Shown: positions 49,201 through 62,100 of the stretch, piece after piece
Numbering within the stretch: position 1 is the first letter of the stretch
Layout of the letters: each line of letters starts with the position of its first letter
Origin: Diplosphaera chodatii
Taxonomy: Eukaryota > Chlorophyta > Trebouxiophyceae > Prasiolales > Stichococcaceae
Assembly: GCA_032358165.1 (NCBI GenBank)
Contig: JAALGY010000042.1
Location: forward strand, 310,001-374,000
DNA: 64,000 bases
Reading direction: 5' to 3'
The notes under the pieces: generated by a model
The model's database searches: none
Told to the model about the DNA's origin: nothing
Seen by the model: only the letters and a program-made list of their open reading frames with translations
Translations under genes and position numbers: made by a program

Positions 49201-52200
49201 CGCAGCCCCGCCGCCGCCGTTGAGGCTCGCCCGCGCCGCGCCCGCGATGGACCGCAGGTCCATGGCGCCGCCGGCGGCGCTGCCGGAGCGCAGGCTGCCC
49301 GCGCGGATGTTGGGGGCGGCAGCGCCCCTGGGTTCACAGGGTACACGCATCGAAAACGCTGTCTCTAGATTGTGACAAGGCAAGCAGCAATCTGACTCGG
49401 TTGACTTACTCTGACCTGCAGTGCAGCTGACGAAGTGCACATGATGCAGATGCAGGAGCCGTGACGCCAAGGGCACAGCAGTGGCGCGAGCTTAGCAAAG
49501 CCGTGCGCAGCCCACCTGTCGGCGCTGCCGCCCGCCGCGGCCGACATCGCGGCCGAGCGCCGCCGCAGGTCGTCCATGTAGGTGGACACCACCGCCTTGG
49601 CGGCGCCCAGGTCCTCCACCGGCGCCTGGGACACAGACTGCTGGCCGGGCGGCGGCGGCGGCGGCGGCGGCCCGCCCTGCGGTGAGCCCGCCGAGCTGGC
49701 GGCCGAGCGGGAGGCCTGCGCCAAATCCAAAACGCACATGATCAGCAATGCCGAGCCGCGGTGCGACAGCGATGCCGGGCCTGGGGCCTGCAGGGCTGCT
49801 GACGATGCTGATGCGGTCAGGTTGTGCAGGAGCATGCTGGGTTTAGGATTTACATGCTGTCGGGGTATGCCAACCGGCCGCAGCCGGGTACCTGCGCGCC
49901 GGCGGTGTGCTGCGACTGCTGGCGCGAGCCGGGGGCGCTGCTGCCGCCCGCGCTGCTGGCCTGCGTGCTGCTCGACCGCATGCGCAGCGCCTCCATGTGC
50001 GCCGTCACCGCCGCGCGCGCCTCCGACATGGCCGTGCTCACCTGTTGACGCAGAACAGGCGCCCGTCAACATCAGGTACTTGCGATGGACACCATTGTGT
50101 CGACCTGAGAATGAGGAAGCGCGGTGCCATGTACGCTCAGCCAACAACTGAGCAGCCCGCAATGTGTCCCACCAGTGGCAGTCAGGTCAGGCAGCATGCT
50201 GCCTAGCGATGCAGGGTGGGGTGCTCATCCTGTCCTTACCGGGGGCCCGCCGGCGGACTTGAAGGGGTCCTGCAGCGGCGGCGCTCTGGCCGCTGCCGCG
50301 GCATCCTCAGAGCGGGCCTTGGCAGCCGCCGCCTCCGCCGCGATGGCCTGGTCCACCTCGGACGACGACTGGCGGGCCGCCTCCGCCGCCGCCGCCGCCA
50401 CCGAGTGCCGGCGTAGCGACTTCATGTAGTCCGCCATCGCCTCCTGCAGCAGAAGCAGCAGCATGCTGGTCGGTGACCTGCCACACCGCTGCTGCCGCCC
50501 AGCTGGCTGTGCCGCAGCCAGAGGCATGTCAGGACGACAATGCAAAGGCCCTGTATGTCGTACAGCGAGCCAGATTCCAGTGGTACAAGTTGACTTGGGT
50601 CAGCCTCCCGACCTGTGGGTCGGTGGCTTCGGCGGCCGTGTGCGAGGGCGGCGGCGAGGCCTCGCTGCCGTGGGCCCGGGCGTGCGCCACAGCGGCGCTC
50701 TGCTTGCGCAGGCTGCTCATGTAGGCGTCGACCGTCTTGCGCGCGTCGCCCGCGCCGCCGCCGCCGCCGCCGGCAGAGCTCATATCGCCGGTCTCTGGTG
50801 TCGCCGCCGCGGAGGAGGCCGCTGACGCGGGTGGCGTGCCGCTGCCGGCACGGGTCACCTGCACTCGGAAACACTGTCGTGAGCACCAGCTGCCGCAGGG
50901 TGGCGCATTGACATTTGCTGGCAAGCCAGGCGGCAGCGGGACAATGCTCCCAGCAGAGCGGCAGGCGGCCAGCAGCAGTCGCGCCGGGGCCAATTGCAAG
51001 ATGCACACCTTGGCGGCCAGCGACCGGCTGCGCAGGCTGGCGAGGTAGCTGTCGACGACGGAGCGCGCCCCGGCGGCGTGCGCGGCGCCGGGGGACTCTG
51101 CGCCGCTGCTGGGGAATCCTGCGGCGTCCCCGCCCCCGGCGAAGGGCGTCGCCGCGGAGTTGACGGGCAGTGCCGGCGGCGTCAGGGACAGCGGGCCGCC
51201 GCTGTGGCTCTGGAAGCGGCCTGCAACACAAGATGCGGGCAGCACTGGTCTCGCAGATGCCAGCAGGACTCTGACGACGATGGAGCCCTTGTGCTCACAG
51301 CCCACCACCCCCCCGGCTTTGGGCGACGCCAACCACACGACTAATTCAGCAAACGACAGCTAGTATGTGCTCTGTCTGAGGTGGCGCGGGTGGCTACTGG
51401 CAAGACTGTTAGACAAGCGTCGTTGTCCACCTGTGGCAGCAGCAGCGGGGGCGGCGCCGCGCGGCGAGACGGCCGGGCCCTGGCGGTCGGCGGCCGCCGC
51501 CAGGGACCGCGTCTGCAGCGACGCCATGTAGTCGTCCACCATGGTGCGCGCCGCCGCCACGCCCTGCACGTGCGCAACGATCCTGGGCGGTCGGCCAGCA
51601 GCAAAACCCTTGCGGGTGGGCTCCCTGATGTGGGAGCCCACTGGAACACTGACAAGCGCTTCTGTGATCCTGTCACCATCTGTTTTGGTGGCTCTTGGAA
51701 TGAGTGCGCAGGCAGCTAAGCGCACCTTGGCGGACTTGTCGGCCACGGGCCGGGTGGTGGACGCGCGGCTGGTGGTGCCGTCAAAGGTGCGCGAGCGGGA
51801 CGACTCGTGCAGCAGGTGCGGCGGCAGCGGCGGCGGGGAGGGCGTCTGCGACCTCTGTCCCCCCCTGCAGCGTGGCGCACCACAGCAGTCACTCGTGCTG
51901 CTGCGCGGCAGACCGCCGGTGCCGGCTGTCACATGCAGACTGCAGGGGCAACAGGCCGCGCTCACTTGGCGGTGCTGGTGTGGAGACGCGGCCTTGCACA
52001 GCAGGAATTGGGGTTCGAAAGCCGGAGCCTCACATGCGGGGGGCGCCCGGCGCGGCACGGGCTGCCTTGTACGCCGCCACGGCGTCGCGCGCGGTCTCGT
52101 CCTCGAACACGGAGCCCGCGCGCAGCGACCCCGGGCGCAGGTCCGCCCCGCCGGCCGCCCCGCGCGGCGGCTGCGGCGGCGCCACCACCGACAGCGTGGT

Positions 52201-55200
52201 GGGGCCCACCGACAGGGCCCCGGCGCCGCCTGCGCCGCCCCGCAGCCCCGACACATCCTGCACAGCGTGGCACAAACGGTGGTTCAGATGGCTGGCAAGA
52301 CACTGGTTTAAGAAGCATGTGCTGCCGGACAGTGAAGCTTGAGCTTCTGCTGCGGCCGACTGCGCTGCACAAAAGGCCAGCAGCCGGCACTTGGCAGGGC
52401 TGGAGTGGCAGGCTGAAAGGTGCGCCTGAACGATGCAGTCCTACAGCCCTGCGGCGCGCACCCGGCTGGCGCGGCGCAGGTTGTCCACGTAGCTGGACAC
52501 CGCGCGCAGGCCGTCGGCGCCGTCGGGCGACCCCGTGGACAGCTTCCGCCGGGCCGCGGCCGCCGCGGCGCCGATCACCGTCGCCTGCAGGGCATTCGAG
52601 GGCCTTCGAAGACCGCCACATAGGGTGTGCAGACATGTGCAGATCCACTGCGGGTCTGGAGTGAGGCCGTTGAGCCTTGAGTCTACAGAGCTCATACGCT
52701 GTACTGGCGACAGAGCATCTGGAAAGCTGGACAGCATCTGATGCAACGCTAGCTGATGTTGCAATGCGTGCAGGCGGGGGCTCACCTGGCCGCCGTTCTG
52801 CGTTTCGGAGCGGCGCCGCAGCCCCGCCGTGAAGGACTGCACCGCGTCGTGCGCCGACCTGCTGTCCGCCGACTGCGCCGACTGCACGCCACAGAGGGAC
52901 CACATGACAACTAAGTCCTGTCACAGCTGACTCCCTTGAAAAGTTTGCCACGGCGTGCAGGTACATTGGTTGGCAGCTGTGCCCAGATGCACAGCTCCCC
53001 ACATGTGCCAACAGACCCCAGACTGGAAGAGAGCCTCTGTGAGGGGCTGCTTGCAGAACACCACTTCTGTTGATATTGTACCTGTTGCTTGCTGGGTGAG
53101 ATTCAGATATGAGGTGGCAACATTGTAGAGCATGGGGAGTAGGCCGCACCATGGTGCGCAGCGGGGTGTCCTCGGGCTGCGGGGCGAGCGGGGGCCGGCG
53201 CGCACGGCCGGGGGTCGCCGGCGGGGAGGCCTCCAGGCTCAGGGCCATGCCGTCACCCACCCTGCAGCAAGGAGAGCAAGCCCTCTGCACCACGAACGTG
53301 TCGCGGCACATGGCTGCGATGCGTGTGCTTCGTGGCCACCCTGGCAACGAGCATCAGCCCTCAGCGCAACGCATCCTGAGTGCCAGCCACAATCAAGCAC
53401 CTGCAAAGCCTGGCAGCCTCGGATGCCAGTGACAGCAGACCATGTCGCCAGGCTGTGCGGAAGGTGAGAGTGGCTGGCAGTGACGGCATCAAGCACCCAG
53501 CAGTGGCCCAGCATCTGATGTGCTGACACAGACTTGACACAGCTGAGCAGCTGCAGTGTCAAGCTGCCGAGCTACTTTCCTCAGAACACGGCGCATGCAT
53601 GGCTACTAAAAACACATTCTGCTCAAGTACTGCCGCTGTAAACCCACCGCATGGTGCCTGTGGAGGTGGAGCGGGAGGAGGCGGGGGAGCTGCCGGGGGA
53701 GGAGGACAGGTCGCGCGGGGAGATGCGCTTCAGCTGCCCGCTGGCCGCGCGCTGCAGGCGGGAATGGGGAAAACCTCAGATAAGGCAAAGCCGCGCTGCG
53801 CAGTGCTGAGCTGATGGCGTCTAGCAAGGGGCCACAGCGCCATGTGCACATTTCATGATATCCCTTGTCATGGCTACTGCGATTGCAGCTCATGCTGCAG
53901 ACTGAACTGCCGATTCCGCAGCCACTGAGACGCCCAGCAGGTTCCGGACATCGCACCTGGGCGGTGGGGTGGGTGAGGTCGGTGGTGGAGGAGACGCGGG
54001 TGGAGCTGCGGGTGGAGGCGGGCGCCATGTCGTCCTCGTCCTCCCGCGCGCACAGCGCCGCCAGCCGCGCCTGTCATCAGCGGCACACGCGCTGATGCGA
54101 ACTCGTCAGTCAGAAGGCCTGGAGTCTCTTGTGCTAAGTCTGTTGCGCCGTGCACAGGGACTAAGCTCCTCGATGTTGGGAACAGCCCCTAACTCCTCTG
54201 GCTGTCTCGGGCAGCAGTTTACGAGCGGCATGAGCGACTCAAAGCATGAACATGTAGTTACCCGACCAAGCACCACAAGTCTGAGGGCCTGCTTCTATCG
54301 CGGAAGGAGCACGCCGGGACGGCATGCTCCACTCCGTGAAGACAGCAGTGTCCCTCAGACATGCGACCCATCGGGATGACCTGATGTTACAGCACAATGC
54401 ACATGCGGTACCCAGGGAACAAATATTTCCCTTACATAGAAAGTGACGCATTTCCCTTACATAGAAAGTGACACATCCCAAGAGCAGGTGTGTCCGGACC
54501 GCAAGGCGCACCATGCGCGCCATGCCGGCGGAGGCGACCGCGTGGCTGGGCGACGCGACGGAGCCCGCGGCGCCGCCCCCGCCGCCGGCGCTGGGGCGCA
54601 TGCCGGCGGGCGCGGTGGCGGCGGACAGCGCCCCGCTGCCCCGCCGCCCGCTGCGGCTGCACAGCTGGTCCACCAGCTGCGGGCAGCACACGGCGCGCTG
54701 AGTGCAAATTGCGCTGATACGTTGCGTGCTTGTTGCTGGCAGCAGGCTGGCCTCAGGCACACGAGGAAGGCAGGATGGAGGCGCCACACTGAGACACCAG
54801 ATGTCTGGGGTTTCAAAACTGTATGGGATGGCGGCACCTCACGGTGCCATTAAGCCCCTGACATGACGGAGGGTTGCAAAGCGCCGCGCACCTGGCCCCA
54901 GTGCCACTGCGGCAGGTCGACGCAGTTCTCCGCGCGGCACGCCAGGCAGTAGTACTTCAGCTCCTGGTACGCCTCGAAGCTGCTGGCGCGCATGTCGTCG
55001 CTGCTGGTGCGCGGCGAGGCAGCCGCCGCCGCTGCAGCCGCGATCGGCATGAAGGGCGATGCCCCGAAATGCGGCGGGGCGGCGCTGCGAGGCGAGGCGC
55101 CAGACCGGCCGGTGCGCGGCGACGCTGACACGCCTCCCGCGCTGCTGCCCCCGCTGGCCGCCCGCAAAGAGGCCGCATCCTGCTGCGGCACAGCACAAGA

Positions 55201-56805
55201 AGCCACATGAGCTACAGCCCACGCGTTGGATGGGATGGGCTCGGCAGGCCCCGCACAGAACTGGGCTTGGAGTTGGAGTGGGGCTGCAGATTCCGCACGC
55301 TCATGTCAGCAGATTGTTGCAAGCCTGATTTGCGGGAAAACAATTGTTGGCACCTGGGCAGACGCGCCGCTGCCGTCGCCGCCGTCGCTGCTGTCGCTGG
55401 GCAGCACGGCGCCGGGGCAGCGCAGGTCCAGCGCGGGCGGCGCGGCGGTGTCGGCGCGCTGCACCACCTGCGGAGGGCAGCCAGGTGCAGATTACTGTGT
55501 ACATGTTCACGGCCACTGTACAGAGACCTTGTGGTGCGGAGCCAACAAACTGCTGCTCAAATTGCAATAATCACGTTTCAGTTGTGGATCTCTAAAGCGG
55601 GGTGCTTGACAGGGCAAGCTGCCCGACATCAATGGGTAGTACCTGGGGAAACCTAGCAGCGAGGCGGCGGGCCGCCTCGGGCCCGGACGCCCCTTCCTGG
55701 AGCTGCTCAGTCGCCAGCTGCAGCACCGAAGTACAACTGGTGTGTGCAAAGTATGCACATGTGCGCCCCACATGCCTGCAGGTAGCCCCGTTGATCGTGC
55801 ATGCATGCTTGCACGCCAGCAAGCAGTCCAGCCACATGCTAGGATAAGCAGGCCATGAAGGCCAAGAACATGCCATCAACACATACAACGCCTCAAAAAC
55901 CCAGGCGGCGCGCCTTCAAGAGGCCCTCGGTGGTGCGGCGCAGCAGCGCCTCGGCCAGGCGGGCGGCCAGGGCCTCCACCGCACGCCGCTCCATCTTGGG
56001 GCTGCCCGCCGCAGTGAGCGCCCCCAGCACCCCGGCTCCCGTCTCCAGCGGCACCGTCACGAACGCCGCCGCGCCGTACTTCTGGTGCAGCGCCGCCCAG
56101 TCGCGGAAGCGCGCCTTCGTGACGCTGCGGCGGGACCAAGGAGCTCGGTTGCTGTGGTACCCTGATGCTTGGCAGCAGGGTGATATCCCAAGATGAAAGC
56201 CATGCATGCACCTGCCAGCTGACAGGCCAGCTCTGCAAGGCCATGCAACCAGATGAGGTGTACACCGGCAACACCACCGGAGGCTCACTTGCACACGCCA
56301 TCGTCCTTGCCGCGTGCGGCCTTGCCGCTCGAGAAGGCGAGCCACAGGGCTGTGTCATGGCTGGCGGACAACGCCACCGAGAAGCCCCGCCGCAGGCTGC
56401 CCGCCTCCAGCAGCGGCTGCGGCCGCAGCGACTGCGCGTTGTTGCTGCCCAGCGCCACGCTGCAGCACACGCACAGGCGTTTGGTACTGATCGTGTATGC
56501 TTTGTAGATAGTAGTACTGGTGCTGTGCCATCGTCCTGGGAAAGGGATGGGCAGGACTGCAGGCTGATGTGAACAGCTGAGCAGGAATCTACTAGTGCAC
56601 AAAGCATGGATGAACGCGCCGGCTGCAGGACTTTCCGACCCTAGACCCTTGCACATCAAAGGACACATGGCAGAAGGACGAGGGAGGCGCCCAACCTGAG
56701 GCACGAGACGCCGGGCAGACTGGTCAGCAGCGCGGGCTGCAGGCTGTCGTGCAGCTGGTCGCCCGCTAGAAGTGCCGCCGCCAGGTCCTCGCACAGGCGC
56801 GCCAT
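46234..56805 (-). CDS. GAF-like domain protein with about twelve exon-encoded YMxxLRxRS modules
   Basis: About 25 minus-strand exons form one low-complexity protein of well over 1,200 residues. The N-terminus (56.8-55.9 kb) is GAF-like: MARLCEDLAAALLAGDQLHD, NAQSLRPQPLLEAGSL, ARFRDWAALHQKYGAAAF, VTVPLETGAGVLGALTAAG. A middle part holds LKYYCLACRAENCVDLPQ. Then a short module recurs on separate exons: AVSSYVDNLRRAS, MVDDYMASLQTRS, VVDSYLASLRSRS, TVDAYMSSLRKQS, AMADYMKSLRRHS, AVTAHMEALRMRS, VVSTYMDDLRRRS, AVANYMENLKARS, VVATYITSLRSAS, AVSAYMAALKQRA, AMDQYIQGLKSRS. Ser/Gly-rich tails with repeated GSLRSGS lie between them. GAF domains bind small ligands or cyclic nucleotides; the modules look like short amphipathic helices ending in a basic-Ser site, possibly phosphorylated or a binding ladder. 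I do not recognise the family. The first exon lacks an upstream ATG in its open frame, so the true start may lie further 5'. One intron uses donor GCGCGC (55913-55908). Most exon edges are approximate; the last exon ends EPQVLTVDSFSRRAVART. Confidence 0.65.
47473..52850 (-). repeat. exon-encoded array of YM-x-x-LR-x-RS modules
   Basis: About 12-13 degenerate copies of a roughly 16-residue module, consensus (A/V)-V-x-x-Y-M-x-x-L-(R/K)-x-(R/Q)-S, lie near 47475, 47795, 48260, 49100, 49550, 49970, 50400, 50700, 51015, 51500, 52055 (degenerate), 52460 and 52810. Most sit at exon ends next to GTG-type splice sites, and the DNA copies are only moderately alike, so this is an old exon-duplication array rather than a satellite. 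Confidence 0.8.
54426..54475. repeat. 25-bp tandem repeat, two copies
   Basis: TTTCCCTTACATAGAAAGTG followed by ACGCA (54426-54450) is repeated as the same 20-mer followed by ACACA (54451-54475). The copies differ at one base. The repeat lies in an intron of the GAF/YM-module gene. Confidence 0.9.
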
Positions 56806-59106
56806 GCCGGGGCCCCGCACCGGGCGCCCCGGCCGCCCTGCCGCGCACCCCAAGTCCGAAATGGTGCTCCCAGCACTCGGTGCCAGGCTGCAGAGGTCGC
56901 CAGCACCCGGGCGGCAAGTGTGTCCTACTCTGCCAGGCGGCAGGGCTGCTTGTTCACCCTGCTGCAGGATCAATTAGCTGCGGATCTGGTGGCTGTGGCC
57001 TCGGCGTGCGCTGACCTGAGGAGCTGAGAGGCTGCGGTGGCTGCAGATCAAGCTGATCCGCCTCCTCCTCGGCTCCGGAAGCGGGCTTGCGATGTCCTTA
57101 GCGGTGTCGACCCCGGCTGCTGGGGACCTGACTCTCCAGATTAGCCCTCCGAGCTAGCCGCTGCGGCTGCCTGGACAGCGCACAGCCAGTTCAATGAAAT
57201 CGCCAAGTGCGCATGTAGGTGTAGATACCTACGGCATCGGCAACATGACAGGCACTGTGGTGATCGGCTGCGCCTCTTATGCGCTTGAGCAGCAGAGCAA
57301 AGCAGGCGGTTACTGTGAGCCACATCGCATCATCACATCAGGTAGGATGTGAACCGTAGTTCAACATCAACCGTGAAAAAGTCGGCAGGCTGGGCCGTGT
57401 GGGCCCGCTGACACTCGAGCGAGCAGGCCAACACCCAAATGCAGCAGCATCGTTGTGCAGTGCGCGTCCAGCCCAAAGCAATGCACCAAATAGGCCGCAA
57501 CTTAGTAAATATAGTGACTACGGAATCGCTTTCGCCGTGGTCCTGCCAGACGGCCCGCCAAAAGACGAGCAGAAAGCGGTGCAAAGCTCAGATGCTGCCA
57601 TCACGGGGTCTTGTGCGTGCCATGCCAAGCTCATGCTGCAGGTCGCCGCAAGCGCATCGCGGGCCACAAAACAAGCAACAGGGTTGGGCCGTCGCAGCAT
57701 ATCGCTGGGCGCAGCGTCCCAGTCCACCGCGGTGACCAAACCCAGCAGGACCGCTGCCTGCAACATCAGCTGTTGGTGATGTGCTCACCGTGTGAGGTAG
57801 GGCGGGCAAGGGAGGCCCTCCGCTGCCTGCTATGGCAAACCTCGCTAGGACCCCTGGACCCGTCTGCGCTGCCTCGCCTGTGGCTCAACCCTGGGCGGCT
57901 ACTGCAACAGGCACACCCTCCAGCACTGGCCATAGGCAGATGAGGCCTGGCCGGGCTACGCGTCTTCCCAGTTTGCTGACCTTTTCCGGGAAGGAACCAG
58001 TAATTGAACGGGGGGTGCCACTTGCAGGGTTTAGAGGCAGTTTAGCTGGCCAGTCGTGAAAGCGCTTGGGGATGACCGAGTGCAACAAACTGCATGATGA
58101 TGGCAGACCACAGGAAGGTCGTCTGTGACGAACGCCTGATGCTGATGTGTCGTGCACCGGTCGTGCATGGTCCAGACGAACTTTGTGTGTTCAAAATGAA
58201 ACCATCAAAACGCCACTGCACCAGCTGTGGCGATTTGCAATGCATCCCAGCTGACGTATAGCGGATGTTGCCCAATCTCACCCCTAGAGACTTTGGGTCT
58301 ACAGCTAGACCTCCTTATGAAGTTCTCGCATATGTGGAAGCTCTGCCGCATGCGCGGCGCTTAACTGATGGCGGAGGCGTTGTTGCCGGTCGGGTGCAAC
58401 AACCACTGCCCGCTGCCCTCGTCTGCATGTTTCAATGGCCTCTTAACAGTAGCTGCCATCCTGATGTGCCATCGACCACGATCATGATCTGATCATCATG
58501 TTCGGAGGACATGACACTGCCCGGGTCAGGCAGTGCATGTACTACGGGGTGCAAACCGCGGGATCGTAGCCCTTTGCAAATCAAACATATGCTACTCTCA
58601 TGATTGAGTGGCAAGCGGCAGGGTGCGGCAGACCCGATGGAAGGTTGGGGACCCTGGGGCCAGCCCCTGGCAGCATGAGCCGCAGTCACTTCACGGCAAT
58701 GTGCGCCAAGCACTGCGATGGAGACTAGTACGTAAATGAGACCTGACAGACTGTCTGCGCGCTGTCACGAAGGAATAGGTTCAGCGGTCTGTCGATTAGT
58801 CGTATGAGTAACATCAGATTCCTTCAAGAAGCATCCATGATCAGTGCGTGGAAGGCCGAGTAGGACTCAGGGTTTAGTCAAAAAGCTTCTTAGAAGCCGA
58901 AGCGATGGATCTCGATCTGGGAAACAGTACCTGTGTTTTGGTATTCCCTGTACCAAGGCAGTACTGCTGGCCGATTAGTGGCGCTTAGTCGCCTGACATC
59001 TGGGCAAATCAGGCCGAGGCAAGACGGATCCAATATTGAGTATTGACAATTTCGCTTGCAACTGCCCAAATCGCTTCAGCTCGCAGCCACCAGCCCAGCT
59101 GCAGCC
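56806..59106. other. intergenic between divergent GAF-module gene and kinase gene
   Basis: The GAF-module gene reads left and the kinase reads right, so both promoters should lie in this 2.3-kb gap. Immediately left of 57100 the minus strand could carry a further 5' exon of the GAF gene, but no ATG could be joined with confidence. The rest shows only short frames without family motifs. The sequence at 58.7-59.0 kb has small inverted segments (for example GGGAAACAGTACC near 58919 and GGTATTCCC near 58938) of unknown meaning. Confidence 0.4.
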
Positions 59107-62100
59107 ATGCTGCGGTGTTTCCGGCCGCCGATGGCGGAGGACTTCCGCTCCGACTCGGACTCCAGCAGCGTGCAATCCAGCAAGCCCCGGCGCAAGAAGT
59201 CGCGCTCGGAGGCGCCCCGCAGCCGCAGCAAGGCCAGCCAGCGCCTTCCAGCCAAGTCTGCGTCGCTGCCGACGGACGTGGACCTGCACAGAGCCAGGTG
59301 GGGGCAGTCTCGACCGAAAATGTCCTGCAGAAGGAGGCACTTGTCCTGGCACCGCTTGCGCCGCTAGAAGCCCGCCCACCGCGCATCTGATCCATACAGA
59401 CTTGGCTATGTGGTCTTATTGATGCATTGGGACCAAGCTGGGGCTGTAGTAGTGACTGGGTTGCCCGGCCAGCCGCAACCTTCGGTTCGCAGATTCTAGG
59501 CGTCTCGGGGGTGCTGACTTGCACCCGACTTTGCTGCAGCCAGCCGGCCTCGTCCGCCGCCCGACGTCTGTATTGTTGCAACGTAACACATAAACAGCTG
59601 AGCCCGGGTAACATAGGGCTGGCACGAGCTGCCAGGACTGCGACTACCCGGAACGCTTTTTCCGGTGCAACAGTGACAAGTCATAGCGCTAATGGTCGGC
59701 TGTGTTTGCGCCTGGTCATCAGCCCCTCACTAGGCTGGCAAACAAAATATCAGCCAGTAAAGGCAGAGGGCGGTGCCCGGGCCGCTGCAGTCATTATACA
59801 GGGCAGGCCGGCACTTTGGCCGGTGCGCTTTTGCACTGCCTTACGCCCCGGCCCTTGCGGGGTTGCGAAGCAGCCCGCAGTCCATACACATGCGCCAGCC
59901 TTGCTACAGGTTCATCCAGGAGCACATCACATCGCCACGCATCGCGGCGCGAGATGTTGCGAGATCGATCGCGTATAATTTCTCCTGGCTGGGAGCGACT
60001 TGCGTATCGCCCGGTACGCTTACCTAACTGTGTCGCATCTGCAGGGAGCCGCCCTCCGCCTGCGACAGCAGCTCCGGCAGCGAGAGCGGCGACAGCTCCG
60101 ACAGCGTCGCCACCACAGCGTACACGGACAGCCGGTATGGCGCCGCCACCGCCGGGCAGTCCCCAGCGGCGCCCGCGCCCCAGACCCAGCTCCCGCCCCG
60201 CCAGGCGTCCGCGGCCGCCCTGCAGCCGCTGCCCCGCCCCCAGGCGCCCGTGCAGCCGCCACAGCCCCGCGAGTCGGGCGACCACGGCGACCTGTTCACG
60301 CCCAGCAGCTTCGCCAGCCGCCGCGAGCCGCTGTCCGGCAACCTGCGCTACCGCAAGATCAAGGACATCAACAGGTGCTTGTTACTCTTGGATCACCGCT
60401 TCCATCCTCACTGCTCGTTGACGATAGCACACGAGAGCCTTGTGCATGTTCCGCATGAAGCATGCTCTGCATCTGCCAGCACATTCCCTACCGCCCGACA
60501 TGCTGACCAATCTAAATTTGCATGTGCAGGGGCTCGGTGGGCTTCGTGCAGCTGGCACGCGACACGGTGACCGGCAGCGCCGTGGCCATCAAGTTCGTTG
60601 AGCGCGAGCACCCCTCGCTGGCCGCCGGCCTGCTGCTGCGGGAGATCGGCAACCAGGTACGGGCCTGACCGCCATGAGCTGCTCGTCGGCTGCAGATACG
60701 TGTCATGTCCCAGTCGCTCGCAGCATGGTGTCCACGGCACATCGTGCTGATGTGCTCATTGGTTTGCCTGCAGCGCGCGGCGACGGGGCACCCCAACATC
60801 GTGCAGCTGCACGAGGTGTTTGTGACGCAGCACCACGTGGCGCTGGTCATGGAGTACGCCAACGGCGGCGACCTGTCCCAGTACATCGAGCACTGCATGA
60901 TCACCGAGGTGCGGGCGCAGCCCACCCTTAACTATGTCATCAATGTACTGTCACTGTCGTCTGTGTCTGAGCATAAGTGGCAGCATTGTGGCGGCTGCGG
61001 TACCAGACAATGTAATGCAGTTGATGACAGTACACGTCTGTGTCTGCTGCAGGGTGGTCCGCTGCCAGAGGAGCGCGCCCGCCGCCTGTTCCAGCAGCTC
61101 ATCGTGGCCATCGACTTCTGCCACCGCCTGGGCATCGCCAACCGCGACATCAAGGTGCACCCCGGGCTACACTGCAGGCACATGCCATGAGCAACCAGTC
61201 TTTGTTGCTGTTCCCCAGTATCTCCGGTCTGCAGCAGCAGCTGATGCTTCAACGTTCCTCCCGCTTGCAGCTGGACAACCTGCTGCTGCAGCACCCGGCG
61301 AACGGCGGCCCCCCGCAGCTGAAGCTGTGCGACTTCGGGCTGTCGAAGGACGAGGCGGAGGGCGCCGCCAACTCCTCGTGCGGCACCCCCGAGTACATGG
61401 CGCCCGAGGTGCGCCCAGGTTCTCACCAACACGCCGATCCTTCTGGCGATGGCATTGGCTCTCTCCTATGCCCTGCCATGTCCACATGCCAACTGCGCAG
61501 GCCGTCAGCTGTGCCCCAAGCAGCACGCCCTGATGTGGACTTCCTGCTTCATCTGCAGGTGCTGATGGGCAGCACCCCGTACCATGGCACCGCCATCGAC
61601 GTGTGGAGCGCCGGCGTGACGCTGTACACCCTGTGCGCCGGCCAGTTCCCGGTGCGCGGCCTGCTCTACAGTGCTTTGCCGTGATGTGCTGCACCACCCG
61701 GCCTTCACAAGCCTGGTCTGCACTGCTTTCGTGGTTGATGTGCTGTAACGTGTGTCTGACATGTCCCTCCTGCATCCCCCGCAGTTCCTCAAGGTGGAGG
61801 AGGAGGCGGGCAACCCTGTCGAGCGCATGGCCAACATGCTGCCGCGCATCGTGGCCGCCGACTACCAGCCGCTGCCCGACTCGGTGCGTTTTGAACGCCC
61901 CTGACACTGCTGAACGTACCTCCGGCACCTGCAGTGTCAACTCCTGCTCGTCTCGCTGGTACATATTGCACCGGAAGAGTGCTCACCCGCCTGCGTCAGA
62001 AAGTATTCTTGGCTGACGGGTTTCGTGCTTGCTGTCTGCAGGTGTCCCCCGACTGCGCGGACCTGATCCGGCGGATGCTGACGGCGGACCCGGCGCGCCG

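Noticed and set aside
51962..53347. Long minus-strand open frame of 461 codons
   Set aside because: It runs through several introns and changes of the true frame of the GAF/YM-module gene. It shows Arg/Gly/Ala-rich shadow composition and no module motif.
57885..58157. Minus-strand frame containing KRFHDWPAKLPLN
   Set aside because: It looks more protein-like than its surroundings, but I could not tie it to a family, a start or splice partners.
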